64,000 nucleotides of DNA from Paralvinella palmiformis (lineage: Eukaryota > Annelida > Polychaeta > Terebellida > Alvinellidae). Location: positions 209,001 to 273,000 of the forward strand of contig JAODUP010000919.1 of the NCBI GenBank assembly GCA_025642065.1. The letters run 5' to 3'. Under the pieces are notes generated by a model that was given only the letters and a program-made list of their open reading frames with translations, was not told where the DNA came from and made no database searches. This document shows positions 56,901-64,000 of the stretch, in pieces (the first letter of the stretch is position 1; each line of letters starts with the position of its first letter). The translations under genes were made by a program, and so were the position numbers.

Positions 56901-57774
56901 CACTTGTTCTAACAGCTTATCATATCTCGTACAAGAAGAGCCCATTTGCTGACTTCGAGTCGTCCTGTGAGCTTCAACAGCTCAATGGTCTAGGATTGGG
57001 AGAAAATTTCAGTAATGCTAAGGGGTCCTTATTGTCTTTAATGCACATATTTACAATCGCCTCCGTCGATTTCAGCACAATTTTAATAACTAGTAATTTT
57101 TGGTTGGGCTAGTGAGCTGTAGAAATATTCAGGTCCTGGTGCGTGTGCGTGCGTGTGTGTGTGTGTGTGTGTGAATTCATGTATGCTTCTTAAAACATAA
57201 GTCAGCTTTAGGTACTTCGCAAATACATGCCTACCCATGCAAGATTTTCATTTTCAAATATTATGCCTTGAATGCTATTATTATTATATTTAATAATAAT
57301 AATAATAATAGTAATTAAATTAAATCAGTAATAATACATATTTAACTATATTTTGTCTTCTATGGCATTATGGCATTTGTTAAATATAAATAGTTTTATT
57401 CAGTGATTAAAAAGTCTATTTCATGTCAAAACTACAATTTGAGAATTTTTTTTTATTGATCCGGATTAAAAGAATTCCTGTTTATAACAGCTAACGTTCT
57501 GTTATAGATCCTGGCTGTGTATGACCGATTTGGCCGCCTCATGTATGGTAGTGACACGATCGTGAAGGACACGCTCGAGTATGTCGTTTTTGAGAAGCAC
57601 ATCTCGGACGAGAACTCCAGGTGGCGAATACATGGAAAAATAATTCCCGACTGGATGCCACAAAAGCAGACTGTGCTGCGTACGATGCGCATACCGAATG
57701 TCGTAGCGACGGAAGAGGGGGAGGACGAGGACGAGACGAAAGAGGGGGATAAGGCAAAAGAATTAGTAGTTTAG
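45104..57774 (+). CDS. MRPL45: MRPL45 (mitochondrial large-subunit ribosomal protein mL45), complete, 8 exons
   Basis: Exons: 45104-45154, 49154-49279, 50574-50709, 51515-51579, 53696-53844, 54146-54200, 55629-55778, 57508-57774. Total 999 bases, 332 aa (human about 306), all phases consistent. Signatures: FESYVPPEGD (108-117), RLHELVTERAYP (about 183-194), KTVHWEYITGLEPPRVVHVR, NVYGQVTVRFHTQQ and ILAVYDRFGRLMYG with DTLEYVVFEKH. These form the TIM44-like fold of mL45. Family knowledge: mL45 sits at the mitoribosome exit tunnel and helps anchor it to the inner membrane near OXA1L. The N-terminal 60 residues are basic with few acids, as in a mitochondrial presequence. The C-terminus ends in an acidic, low-complexity stretch (EEGEDEDETKEG), which may be lineage-specific. 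Confidence 0.95.
45610..46000 (-). mobile_element. LINE C-terminal fragment in MRPL45 intron 1
   Basis: The minus strand encodes SPLRRLRNLKLPSLVYRKRD and, in another frame, DWNGLPEGAVTAPTLNAFKN then RLASH and a stop. These are the typical final motifs of CR1-like non-LTR ORFs. A run of C (45781-45793) lies between the two frames. Confidence 0.7.
46589..47475. mobile_element. Candidate pogo/Tigger-type TIR element (887 bp), MRPL45 intron 1
   Basis: The left end CAGTTGGGATCCATTATACT and the inverted right end CAGTCAAGCTCTGCTATAAC show the CAGT...TATAAC layout common in pogo-type elements, with TA at both outer edges (46587-46588, 47476-47477). No transposase recognised. Confidence 0.6.
48160..48281 (+). 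mobile_element. SINE-1 with internal deletion, MRPL45 intron 1
   Basis: The head GGGCGCATCCGTGGTCTAGC is joined to the tail half; about 70 bases including the B box are missing. The 15-base target duplication CGTATATAACCACAG lies at 48145-48159 and 48282-48296. Confidence 0.92.
49154..49279 (+). CDS. MRPL45: MRPL45 exon 2 (residues 18-59)
   Basis: 126 bases. LNNGYIWRMAPVTLALAGQV then RTITAKHWAPKWRKLRAQKT. Basic presequence-like region; acceptor TTGTATTTCAG, donor GTAAGC. Confidence 0.88.
49620..49790 (+). mobile_element. SINE-3 copy, diverged
   Basis: Plus strand: tRNA-like head with TAGGGGATTGTGC, a diverged B box, TTTGTGGGAAATGTTCACC, and the tail AATAACTCAACTC. In MRPL45 intron 2. Confidence 0.6.
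50255..50500. repeat. Repeat with palindromic core, copy 2 (inverted)
   Basis: Inverted relative of 37850-38100, with the core GTAGGTACTCCCGAATACCT. It ends about 75 bases before MRPL45 exon 3. Confidence 0.7.
50574..50709 (+). CDS. MRPL45: MRPL45 exon 3 (residues 60-104)
   Basis: 136 bases. FDLPDYQKLKRDANMTIDQQ and REHYKKEGIEPPRR. The donor GTACTG was chosen because it alone gives the phase needed for FESYVPPEGD in exon 4. Confidence 0.85.
50931..51251 (+). mobile_element. Pogo-like TIR element, copy 2 (321 bp), MRPL45 intron 3
   Basis: Ends CCGTATATACTAGCGTATAA and its near complement, with TA duplications (50929-50930, 51252-51253). Inside, the plus strand encodes ALADTMSLNDWVNFFLNDHN then DSDFEGF and a stop: the transposase C-terminus of the same family as 17535-18505. 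Confidence 0.87.
51515..51579 (+). CDS. MRPL45: MRPL45 exon 4 (residues 105-126)
   Basis: 65 bases. NTIFESYVPPEGDGVASLVS and GE; the YVPPEGD motif is diagnostic of mL45. Acceptor TATATTTCAG, donor GTAGGC. Confidence 0.93.
51729..51803. repeat. 34-bp tandem repeat, about 2.2 units
   Basis: GGCTGGCTGCTTTAGGCAAG followed by TGGCTGCCTTACGT, repeated in MRPL45 intron 4. Confidence 0.85.
52108..52795 (-). mobile_element. Pogo-like TIR element, copy 3, one end lost, MRPL45 intron 4
   Basis: The left end CAGTATATACTTGTGTATAA is preceded by TA. The body follows copy 1 in the same orientation, including the start of the internal duplication, then breaks off near 52795 without the second TIR. Confidence 0.8.
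53467..53532. repeat. Long TA microsatellite
   Basis: (TA)n with one GTGTATG interruption, MRPL45 intron 4. Other TA tracts in the gene's introns are at 53108-53145 and 53874-53902. Confidence 0.9.
53696..53844 (+). CDS. MRPL45: MRPL45 exon 5 (residues 127-175)
   Basis: 149 bases. RAKQSVVGLGKKGKSYLSMR then KIRKFEEFDPALFAEE; aligned with the family's ASQVSIRRIKDYD region. Donor GTAAGT. Confidence 0.92.
54146..54200 (+). CDS. MRPL45: MRPL45 exon 6 (residues 176-194)
   Basis: 55 bases. DYRKNETRLHELVTERAYP, matching the family's HDRLHTLVTEHCFP. Acceptor CTCCTTTCAG, donor GTGAGT. Confidence 0.93.
54410..54545 (+). mobile_element. SINE-3 copy, diverged
   Basis: B-box-like CTGGGTTCAAATTC, then TTTGTGGGATGTTCCTC and CCTCAATGTGACTAG. 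In MRPL45 intron 6. Confidence 0.55.
55629..55778 (+). CDS. MRPL45: MRPL45 exon 7 (residues 195-244)
   Basis: 150 bases, phase 0 at both ends. EMIWKLDKKTVHWEYITGLE and NVYGQVTVRFHTQQ; core of the TIM44-like domain. Confidence 0.95.
55846..57138 (+). mobile_element. Fossil hAT transposon in MRPL45 intron 7
   Basis: The left end CAGGGCCGGAAAAATTGGTA and the right end ...GGTCCTG suit a hAT terminus. Inside, the plus strand encodes FPWVEYNSDEGIMFC, SSTLYVGSTNVRIELLKAL, HHHLCS and, after a frame change, LVLTAYHISYKKSPFADFES with CELQQLNGLGLGE. This is the zinc-finger and N-terminal part of hAT transposases of the ZNF862/C17orf113 type. Frameshifts, a diverged zinc finger (second Cys read as Ser) and loss of the catalytic part show it is dead. 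An 8-base duplication is only approximate within the TG repeat. Confidence 0.7.
57508..57774 (+). CDS. MRPL45: MRPL45 exon 8 (residues 245-332 and stop)
   Basis: 267 bases including TAG. ILAVYDRFGRLMYGSDTIVK, EYVVFEKHISDENSRWRIHG and an acidic tail. Its GC content is clearly above that of the flanking introns. Confidence 0.95.
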   Translation: MLAVYDRFGRLMYGSDTIVKDTLEYVVFEKHISDENSRWRIHGKIIPDWMPQKQTVLRTMRIPNVVATEEGEDEDETKEGDKAKELVV

Positions 57775-58261
57775 TAGCTTTGTGACATAATAGCTACATA
57801 GTAACTGTGTCACATCATTGTATAATTAGGTTAATTTGGGGTTAAAGCTGTTTTTGTGTGTTTATGGATGTAGGGTGACACACATATCATTATGCTAGTA
57901 GATATAACCTTGTCATTATTTGAGTATTATGCAGCCATATGTAAAACATTTGATTTCGAAACTGTAACAAATCTGTTGGTCAATCATGATAGAGCGATGG
58001 TATGACCCCTTTTTTCAAATTTGTTCGGAATGCTTCTAAATATAAATATAGTTTCCTTTTCAAAATTGTGGGAGAAGGGTGGCACAGTTTGGGTGATCTA
58101 GTTATGTATGCTAATTCGTGGTTCAGATTTATAAATAATGAATTGGAATAACTAGCGTTTTTTATTATTTTTATTCACCGTACTGTCATACATAATTGAT
58201 TGCAATAGGAGAGACACGTAACTGGAAGAAACAGTCAACTACAGATTCACAAAATTGCTAA

Positions 58262-58267
58262 AATAAA
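58262..58267 (+). terminator. Candidate MRPL45 polyadenylation signal
   Basis: AATAAA about 490 bases after the stop, followed by T-rich sequence. Confidence 0.5.
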
Positions 58268-58414
58268 GATGTTTCATCCTGGTTGAATTTGGATAATTGT
58301 TTTTTTTATTAATTATTTGTGGCAATACCTAATTTGTATTGATATGATTAATAATTTTTTATTTATTTATCGTAATTTAATGTAATGTAATTAAGAATTA
58401 ACTATTTATCTATA

Positions 58415-58419
<5 letters not shown>

Positions 58420-58446
<27 letters not shown>
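58420..58446. repeat. CA microsatellite
   Basis: (CA)n downstream of MRPL45. Similar tracts longer than 20 bases are at 1411-1432, 18581-18604, 27394-27427, 27704-27733, 29756-29782, 30260-30290, 44945-44970 and 59383-59412. Confidence 0.9.
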
Positions 58447-58449
<3 letters not shown>

Positions 58450-58599
58450 CATCTGCCTGAAATCTGCTGTTCTCGACCATGGGTCAAATAGATCAAGTTG
58501 ATAGGCGCTTTAATTTATATCCCACCACACCTAACTGCATATACTTAGGGACGCTAAATTAGGCGTGAATGAACGTTCACTTAGTGATGAACGGAAACG

Positions 58600-58975
58600 T
58601 ATGAGGGTTAGCTGTTAGGTTCGAGTAAATTATAGGATTGAGACGATATTTCGTTCTAGTCCAGCAATAATCCATTGTGCGGTATTGCTACTTTGTTTTT
58701 ATTTTAGTTAAATTGCTTCAGTGAGTCCATACTGAGTTAGTGTACATTCTTTTGTGGTGAACAAACTGTAATGTTTGTTAACACGCCGAGGGTATATAAA
58801 AGGCCTGACTTTTCACTTAGGTTAGAGAAGAACTTCGAAGCCAGACTAATTGGACGTGTACCGATATATATGGTTCATATAAGTAGGATTTATTCAGTTA
58901 TTCGAACCCAGAATAAAGCTGAGGTCAGCATCTGAGGTGTCGAAATGTTTTATGTACAGGTTTCTTTTGGACCAC
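58600..58975 (+). other. LTR-like or promoter-like segment
   Basis: TATATAAAAGG at 58792, AATAAAG at 58911 and a compact spacing of about 120 bases between them resemble the U3-R-U5 layout of an LTR. No ORF starts downstream, and no second LTR, primer-binding site or direct repeats were found. A TATA-containing promoter of an unannotated transcript is the alternative. Confidence 0.3.
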
Positions 58976-59381
58976 AGAAAATTACTGTTGAAAGTAAACT
59001 GTGGTGTCAAAATAGTTTATGATATGTATGTAGCAAGTCACCATTGAACCATACGCACGTGTTGTTTGCTCCGAGCTGTGGTATCAAATGGTATGTTTTT
59101 TTACGTGCTTCCGCTTTTTGTACGTAGCCTGCATGTAGCCGCTTTCCTGTGGGCGTGACATATTTGTCGCGTACGAAAAGCGAATTAGCTGGTTCCCACA
59201 GGCTGATGAGTAGACCAGACACATGCTTAGGTATACGCATACATTTATCAATATGTGGAGGTATGGAACATTTAATTTTTAGATTAATGTATGTATAGTT
59301 GTATTTAGATTTATGGAGGTAGGTCTCGAAGGATGTTTAGATATGTTAATGCTCTGTGCCTGTTGCCTCTATATGTACCCT

Positions 59382-59416
<35 letters not shown>

Positions 59417-59569
59417 CAACATGCACATGCAAAGATGTTAACATTATGATACCTGTTTTATTACATTTTATGAGGTCATTATGATGACTGAGCGGGCAAC
59501 AAAAATTTATCCTGTAAAGATTTATGCAGAAGATTATGAGGTCTTTTTGGATTGGATGGATTAGGTGTG

Positions 59570-59571
<2 letters not shown>

Positions 59572-59607
<36 letters not shown>

Positions 59608-59990
59608 GGGTTTGAACCCTGGCTGGGCTGTGTGAGAAAGGTATTTCATCTTTCACTCCCCTCATTACATTTGGAGGTTGCTCTATACATTTAACTTATG
59701 ATGTATAAACGTGGCTGTAAAACAACAATGTGTATATGTGTGTGTGTGTATGTGTGTGTTAAAGGTAGCATCTCGTGACATCCACACCCGTGTCTGGTGT
59801 CTTGGTGGTAGATTTGTGTCCTGAATTAGGTGACTCGCAGGAAACCATCTTCCATCTTCAAATCTCAACGTGGGCATATCTGAAGGGTGTTTCATCTTTG
59901 ACTTCGTCTCATTACCTTCGGAAGTCGCTTGGCTCATTTAGCCTATCATGTGTACAAAAGTGGCCTTTAAAACATCAATCATCAGCTACC
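59572..59990 (+). mobile_element. Two SINE-1 remnants after a TA microsatellite
   Basis: (TA)n at 59572-59604, then a diverged SINE-1 (59606-59735: GGTTTGAACCC ... CGTGGCTGTAAAACA) and a better one lacking a clean head (59868-59990: GGGTGTTTCATCTTTGACTT ... AAAACATCAATCATCA). Confidence 0.7.
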
Positions 59991-59999
59991 ATAGCTGTA

Positions 60000-61160
60000 G
60001 TTAAGCGAGAGGTATATCTGTGTGCGTGTGTATGTGTGTGTCCCCAGGGTTGACAAAACAGGATAAATCTACTGTTGCGTACGCTAATGGTATTAGAACT
60101 TTGCAGAAAGAGTTGCTTCAAACATGTATTCACTATTTGTGGTTCTCTGTGTCATTGAACATTAAATACTCTTCACATCCCCCAAATATCTACGTCAATT
60201 ACGCATACTTTTAAGTCCGTACTTGTCACAAACCAGTAAAATAGGTCGAGTCATACTTGTTCATTAATGGTTATAATTCGATAGCATCAGGGTTCGGATG
60301 GCAAGATTGGCAGTACATATAACAAGATATCTAATTCAAGATGTGTACGATAGCAGTAAAAAGAGATGCAGTGATATATGGCATGTTGTTTGCCTGAACT
60401 AGCCAACGAGTGTGGGGGGGGGACATATGGGATTCTTTGTCTACTTGTTTGTCATAGGATGATACTTCTGTTGATATGTCGCCGCTATCCACGGCGCTCC
60501 ACTCCTCGGCATCTCGATGGACCAGTCGCCAGTTTTCTCAACTGTTCACTTGGTGCAGCACCGTTTTCGCAATATTCCGTGAGGTTGGCCAACGAGAGAC
60601 TGAAAACCGCATACAAATATATAGTCAGACGTAATTTCCATTTCTACTGGTATGTTTTCCCTGCTAGTCAACATTGAGCAGCGAAAGTGACAAACATGAT
60701 CACACACACACGTGGATGTCTGCCAACGGCATTTATCACCACTCGTCGCAGCGAATGACGGCCGGTTCGAGTCGCTTATCTTCTTTGCGTGCCTTCCTGG
60801 CTGTTTTAAGATTTGTCACGATAAAGATGCCGAGTTTACAGTTACAATTTAATGCGTGTCGAGTTGACATCGGTTTCGGAAAAGCGGTTTTTATTTCTCT
60901 ACATGTACGTTTCGGTATATGGGAGGTAGAGCGCCAGAGCTTGACCTTCCCGGAAGTTGGGACAACGCCCCCCCAGCGATTGTTTGTCCCGATTTGGCAA
61001 CAGCTATTGAGTTTAGATGTTTAGCCGACGGGCTACTCCCTCAGGAAATATTCCGCAAAGATTGATGCGAATCGGATCCGAACCCACAACCTGGAGGTCT
61101 GTAGCGCACTGCACTGCACTGCACCGATGGAGCGCCCCCTATTGCTCGGCGGTCGACAGG
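60000..61160. other. Intergenic, more CpG-rich stretch without a recognised gene
   Basis: 60470-61060 is noticeably richer in CG dinucleotides than its surroundings, and short open frames run through it on the plus strand (60378-60677, 60674-61024). No conserved protein was recognised. 61062-61140 resembles a minus-strand tRNA-like SINE head. Confidence 0.4.
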
Positions 61161-61161
61161 A

Positions 61162-61359
61162 TATTGATGATGACGATTGATGTTTTACGCCCACTTTTTG
61201 TGCACATGGTAGGCTAAATGGGCCGAGCGACCTCCAGTGGTAATGAACTGAAGTCAAAGATGAAACATCCTTCAGATATGCCCACGCCGAGATTCGAACA
61301 CGGATGGTAGTGATCTGTGGTCCAACACGTTACCGTTAAACCACGGAGGCGCCCCGGCC
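61162..61359 (-). mobile_element. SINE-1 reference copy
   Basis: Head GGGGCGCCTCCGTGGTTTAA (A box), B box GTGTTCGAATCTC, body TCTTTGACTTCAGTTCATTA and GGCCCATTTAGCCTACCATG, tail CATCAATCGTCATCATC. The target duplication GTCGACAGGA lies at 61152-61161 and 61360-61369. Confidence 0.95.
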
Positions 61360-61369
61360 GTCGACAGGA

Positions 61370-62116
61370 AATAATGCAATTTCATATGTTGACGCCAACT
61401 TTTATTTCTTTCCGAGTAGATAGCCGTCATGTAGGTAATAATATAATCTGAGTTTAAAACAATTAATTCTGGATTTGCAAAATACAAGCTAATTCCTGGA
61501 ATCTGATTGGTTTTCCTTCCTTTCGGATTAGGAAAGTAGAGGTCACTGTAACCCGACCTATTTATCTTTTTGGAGCTGGAAAAAATACAACCGTACAGTT
61601 TACGTCAGACGAGGGTCGGTTGACCTCGCTATCGGTGTGTTTATCCAGGGCTCCATGACGAAATTATAAGATCTTTAAAAAAAAAATAGACGTTTTATTT
61701 GTTTAACAGTGTTTGTTATCAGCCAGAATGTTTGGCTGTTATCGGACTGGCACGTACTGTGTAAAAGCTAAAACTAGTACTGGATTATCTAGCCACGTAG
61801 GTTGGCTACGTGTAATATTATTATATTGGCTACATGCTGTTTTCACGAACGGTGCTCAAAGCCATTTAAAAAAATGAACGTTGGAAAATAATTTTTATCC
61901 GAGCGTGATCATGTTGCTCTGTCGCTTTACTGGGCTAGCAATATAAAGGCTATGGCGACCTTGGCTGTTTTCTGGGTGATTATAATCTAGGTCAGTGCAA
62001 CCTTTTGTGGTCCTATTTTGGGGTTGGGTTGAAGAAGACAAAATGGTCGTGTTGGCGATTGTTTCGACGAAATTTTACGGTTCTACTGCCTCGCGTGACA
62101 CATTAGATGGCTGTTA

Positions 62117-62150
<34 letters not shown>

Positions 62151-62779
62151 GATTAAAAAAGATCATGTTTTATTTCCTTGAAAGAGATTGATTAAGTTTG
62201 ATACTTGAATAGGATATGTCCGCGAGTGCGCAAGCGTGCGTGCGTGCAGATCCATCTTAATGCTGTTGAGACTGCCCTGCGTGCGTGCTTGCTTGCTTAT
62301 TTGCGCTTGATTGCGCTTTCTTATCTTGAATCTGAACTCGGAAGCGGACATCGTCTGCGGTTGTATGTGTGTGACCTCTTTGTGTGTATGTCAACTGCGC
62401 ATGCGTCCATATTCACATGTCGGCCAAGCAGAAGTCAACCATGTCAACATCTATCTATCACGATACTTGTTTGACACAAGAACAGCTAACTTATTGATAA
62501 TATAAAATATATTTAACAATAGAATCACTACCTGATTATGGCAATCAGGCCATTGTTATAATATTTATCTAACAAAGAGCCACCATTGTTATTATAATAA
62601 TTATTATTAGTCAAGCATATTTAGTTTATGCACAAGGTATCGATCGACTTTTAGAAAATCCGGAATCATTCTGGATCTGTGTTCGACGGATTCGTGAACT
62701 GGGGTATCCGGAGGCTAGAAGGAGCTGGTTTAAACAAATGTAGTTTGATCTTGGGTGAAATAAATAAATAAACCGAACT
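61370..62779. other. Intergenic DNA
   Basis: TA microsatellite at 62117-62148; otherwise short open frames with no recognised product. Confidence 0.4.
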
Positions 62780-63530
62780 ACATCATTAAGAGCCGTGAAC
62801 GTTCTCCTGAACTACTGGTATAGATACACGAGGTCTAATGTAATGGCAAAAGTCCGATGTATGCAAGCGCACGCCTGGAAACACACGAAGGAAGTCCTCA
62901 GGCTACGGCGAATTTCGCACATAATCCCCTCAGGACATAATCCCCTCGCACAAAATAAAACATATAACAGGGAGTTACAATAGTCTATTAGAAATATAAC
63001 GTAGACATCGACTACAGTTACAAGTGCTTCTTGTGTCAAAAATGCTTTTAAACAGTGGATGTTCTTAGGTTGATAGTAGGCAGTTCGGTATACTGGTGTG
63101 ACATGTTCATACATATTAATACGTTTGTCAAAAATAACTCCTAGATTATTCACTGATTGAATGACCCAGACTTGACTGAGCGATCTCGGAACACCGGTCA
63201 GCCGAAACACGTCTTTCAACCTGATAAAAGTACATTATGGTCAACTGTATCAAATGCAGCAGACAGGTCCAGAAAAACAAGTATTACTGACTTGTTTGTA
63301 ATTGTGTAGAATAATACAGTGAAAACTACGTTTTTTATTAATGATTTTACAAGGGCAGCTTTCACGGATCTTTGGAAAACACCCAAAGGTAATGATTTAT
63401 TAACCATATTCGTAATTGGACTTATCAGAACATCCAGACAATCTTCCAAAAGCCATGAAGGCATAGAGTCAACTGGACAGAAAACATTAGATGACCTTTC
63501 AGCAACTGCCTCGTATTAATCTCTGTAGGA
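62780..63530 (-). mobile_element. L2-like LINE with internal deletion
   Basis: Minus-strand pieces: SMPSWLLEDCLDVLISPITN and KAALVKSLIKN (start of the RT region), joined to VFLDLSAAFDTVDHNVLLS after loss of the intervening RT blocks. Then comes NNLGVIFDKRINMYEHVTP with FLIDYCNSLL (thumb/C-terminal region). The YADD catalytic block is missing. Typical motifs of the L2/CR1 group. Confidence 0.8.
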
Positions 63531-64000
63531 GACTCAAATGTATTTATTATGGACAAGCAGGACTCTTATACTAATGGTACACCATGTGACGAAGAGTTGG
63601 AAGGGAGAACTCGCTATGTATATTTTGTATCTTATGACAGAAGAAGTTTTTGAAACAATGGGCCACATCTTTGTCTGAGTTGACAATATTTAGAAGTTTT
63701 GTTTACTAAAATCTGTGTACGGCTTTATTCACGACACTGAAACGAATCCTTTGATTTCCATTGGATGCTTTGATCTTTGTATTGTAATATTCTGATTTGG
63801 CTGAGGCAAGGGTCTCCTTAACTGGAAATTTATTGACGTTTTTGATCCACAGCAGCTACAACTTGGAATAAATACTTCACCACACCAAGACAGCAAGTTG
63901 TGTACAACAGTGAGATCAGTACAACAACAAAATAAGAAACACCGCATCAGTACCCGAACAAACATACAACATTGTGCATCGAGGTCATTAAAAGCCAGTC
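63531..64000. other. Right edge, no feature recognised
   Basis: An open frame at 63729-63965 on the minus strand has no recognisable homology. Confidence 0.35.

Noticed and set aside
60378..61024. Open frames in the CpG-richer stretch as a host gene or promoter island
   Set aside because: No conserved residues, splice sites or start context could be supported. Kept only as an intergenic note.
61320..61359. tRNA genes suggested by A- and B-box sequences here and at many other sites
   Set aside because: They are heads of SINE copies with shared bodies, tails and target duplications. No complete cloverleaf with a matching acceptor stem was found.

Overview
This is eukaryotic (metazoan) nuclear DNA, AT-rich, with short exons separated by long introns, many dinucleotide microsatellites and many decayed transposons. 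No bacterial-style operons, rRNA, tRNA genes or CRISPR arrays are present. tRNA-headed SINEs, L2/CR1-like LINEs and pogo/hAT-type DNA elements, together with the protein divergence, fit an invertebrate. A lophotrochozoan (possibly a mollusc) is my best guess, but nothing here proves the phylum.

Three conserved host genes can be assembled exon by exon with matching phases. (1) Minus strand, about 10.2 kb down past the left edge: the 5' part of BZW1/BZW2 (eIF5-mimic protein), coding exons 1-3 and a likely non-coding first exon; the rest lies outside the window. (2) Minus strand, 34.01-17.13 kb: a complete 14-exon CDK5RAP3 (C53/LZAP), 509 aa, the adaptor of the UFM1 E3 ligase complex. (3) Plus strand, 45.10-57.77 kb: a complete 8-exon MRPL45 (mitoribosome protein mL45), 332 aa. 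CDK5RAP3 and MRPL45 are head to head, 11 kb apart. The three genes act in separate processes (translation initiation control, ER UFMylation, mitochondrial translation) and show no sign of being one system.

Layout: 0-10 kb, BZW gene with a THAP-domain fossil and SINEs; 11.1-12.1 kb, AT-rich satellite; 12.2-15.7 kb, two abutting decayed LINEs, one interrupted by a SINE; 17.1-34 kb, CDK5RAP3 with TIR elements and SINEs in its introns; 34.1-35.9 kb, a candidate TIR element containing a 16-bp minisatellite of about 58 units; 36-45 kb, intergenic repeats, two long perfect hairpins, SINEs and a compound microsatellite; 45-58 kb, MRPL45 with pogo-like and hAT elements in its introns; 58-64 kb, no host gene, an LTR-like segment, SINEs and an L2-like LINE remnant.

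I found no convincing undescribed gene system. The most useful leads are an unassigned coding-looking exon inside CDK5RAP3 intron 7, the minisatellite-bearing TIR element, a MITE family that keeps the tail of its transposase, and two unusually perfect inverted repeats.
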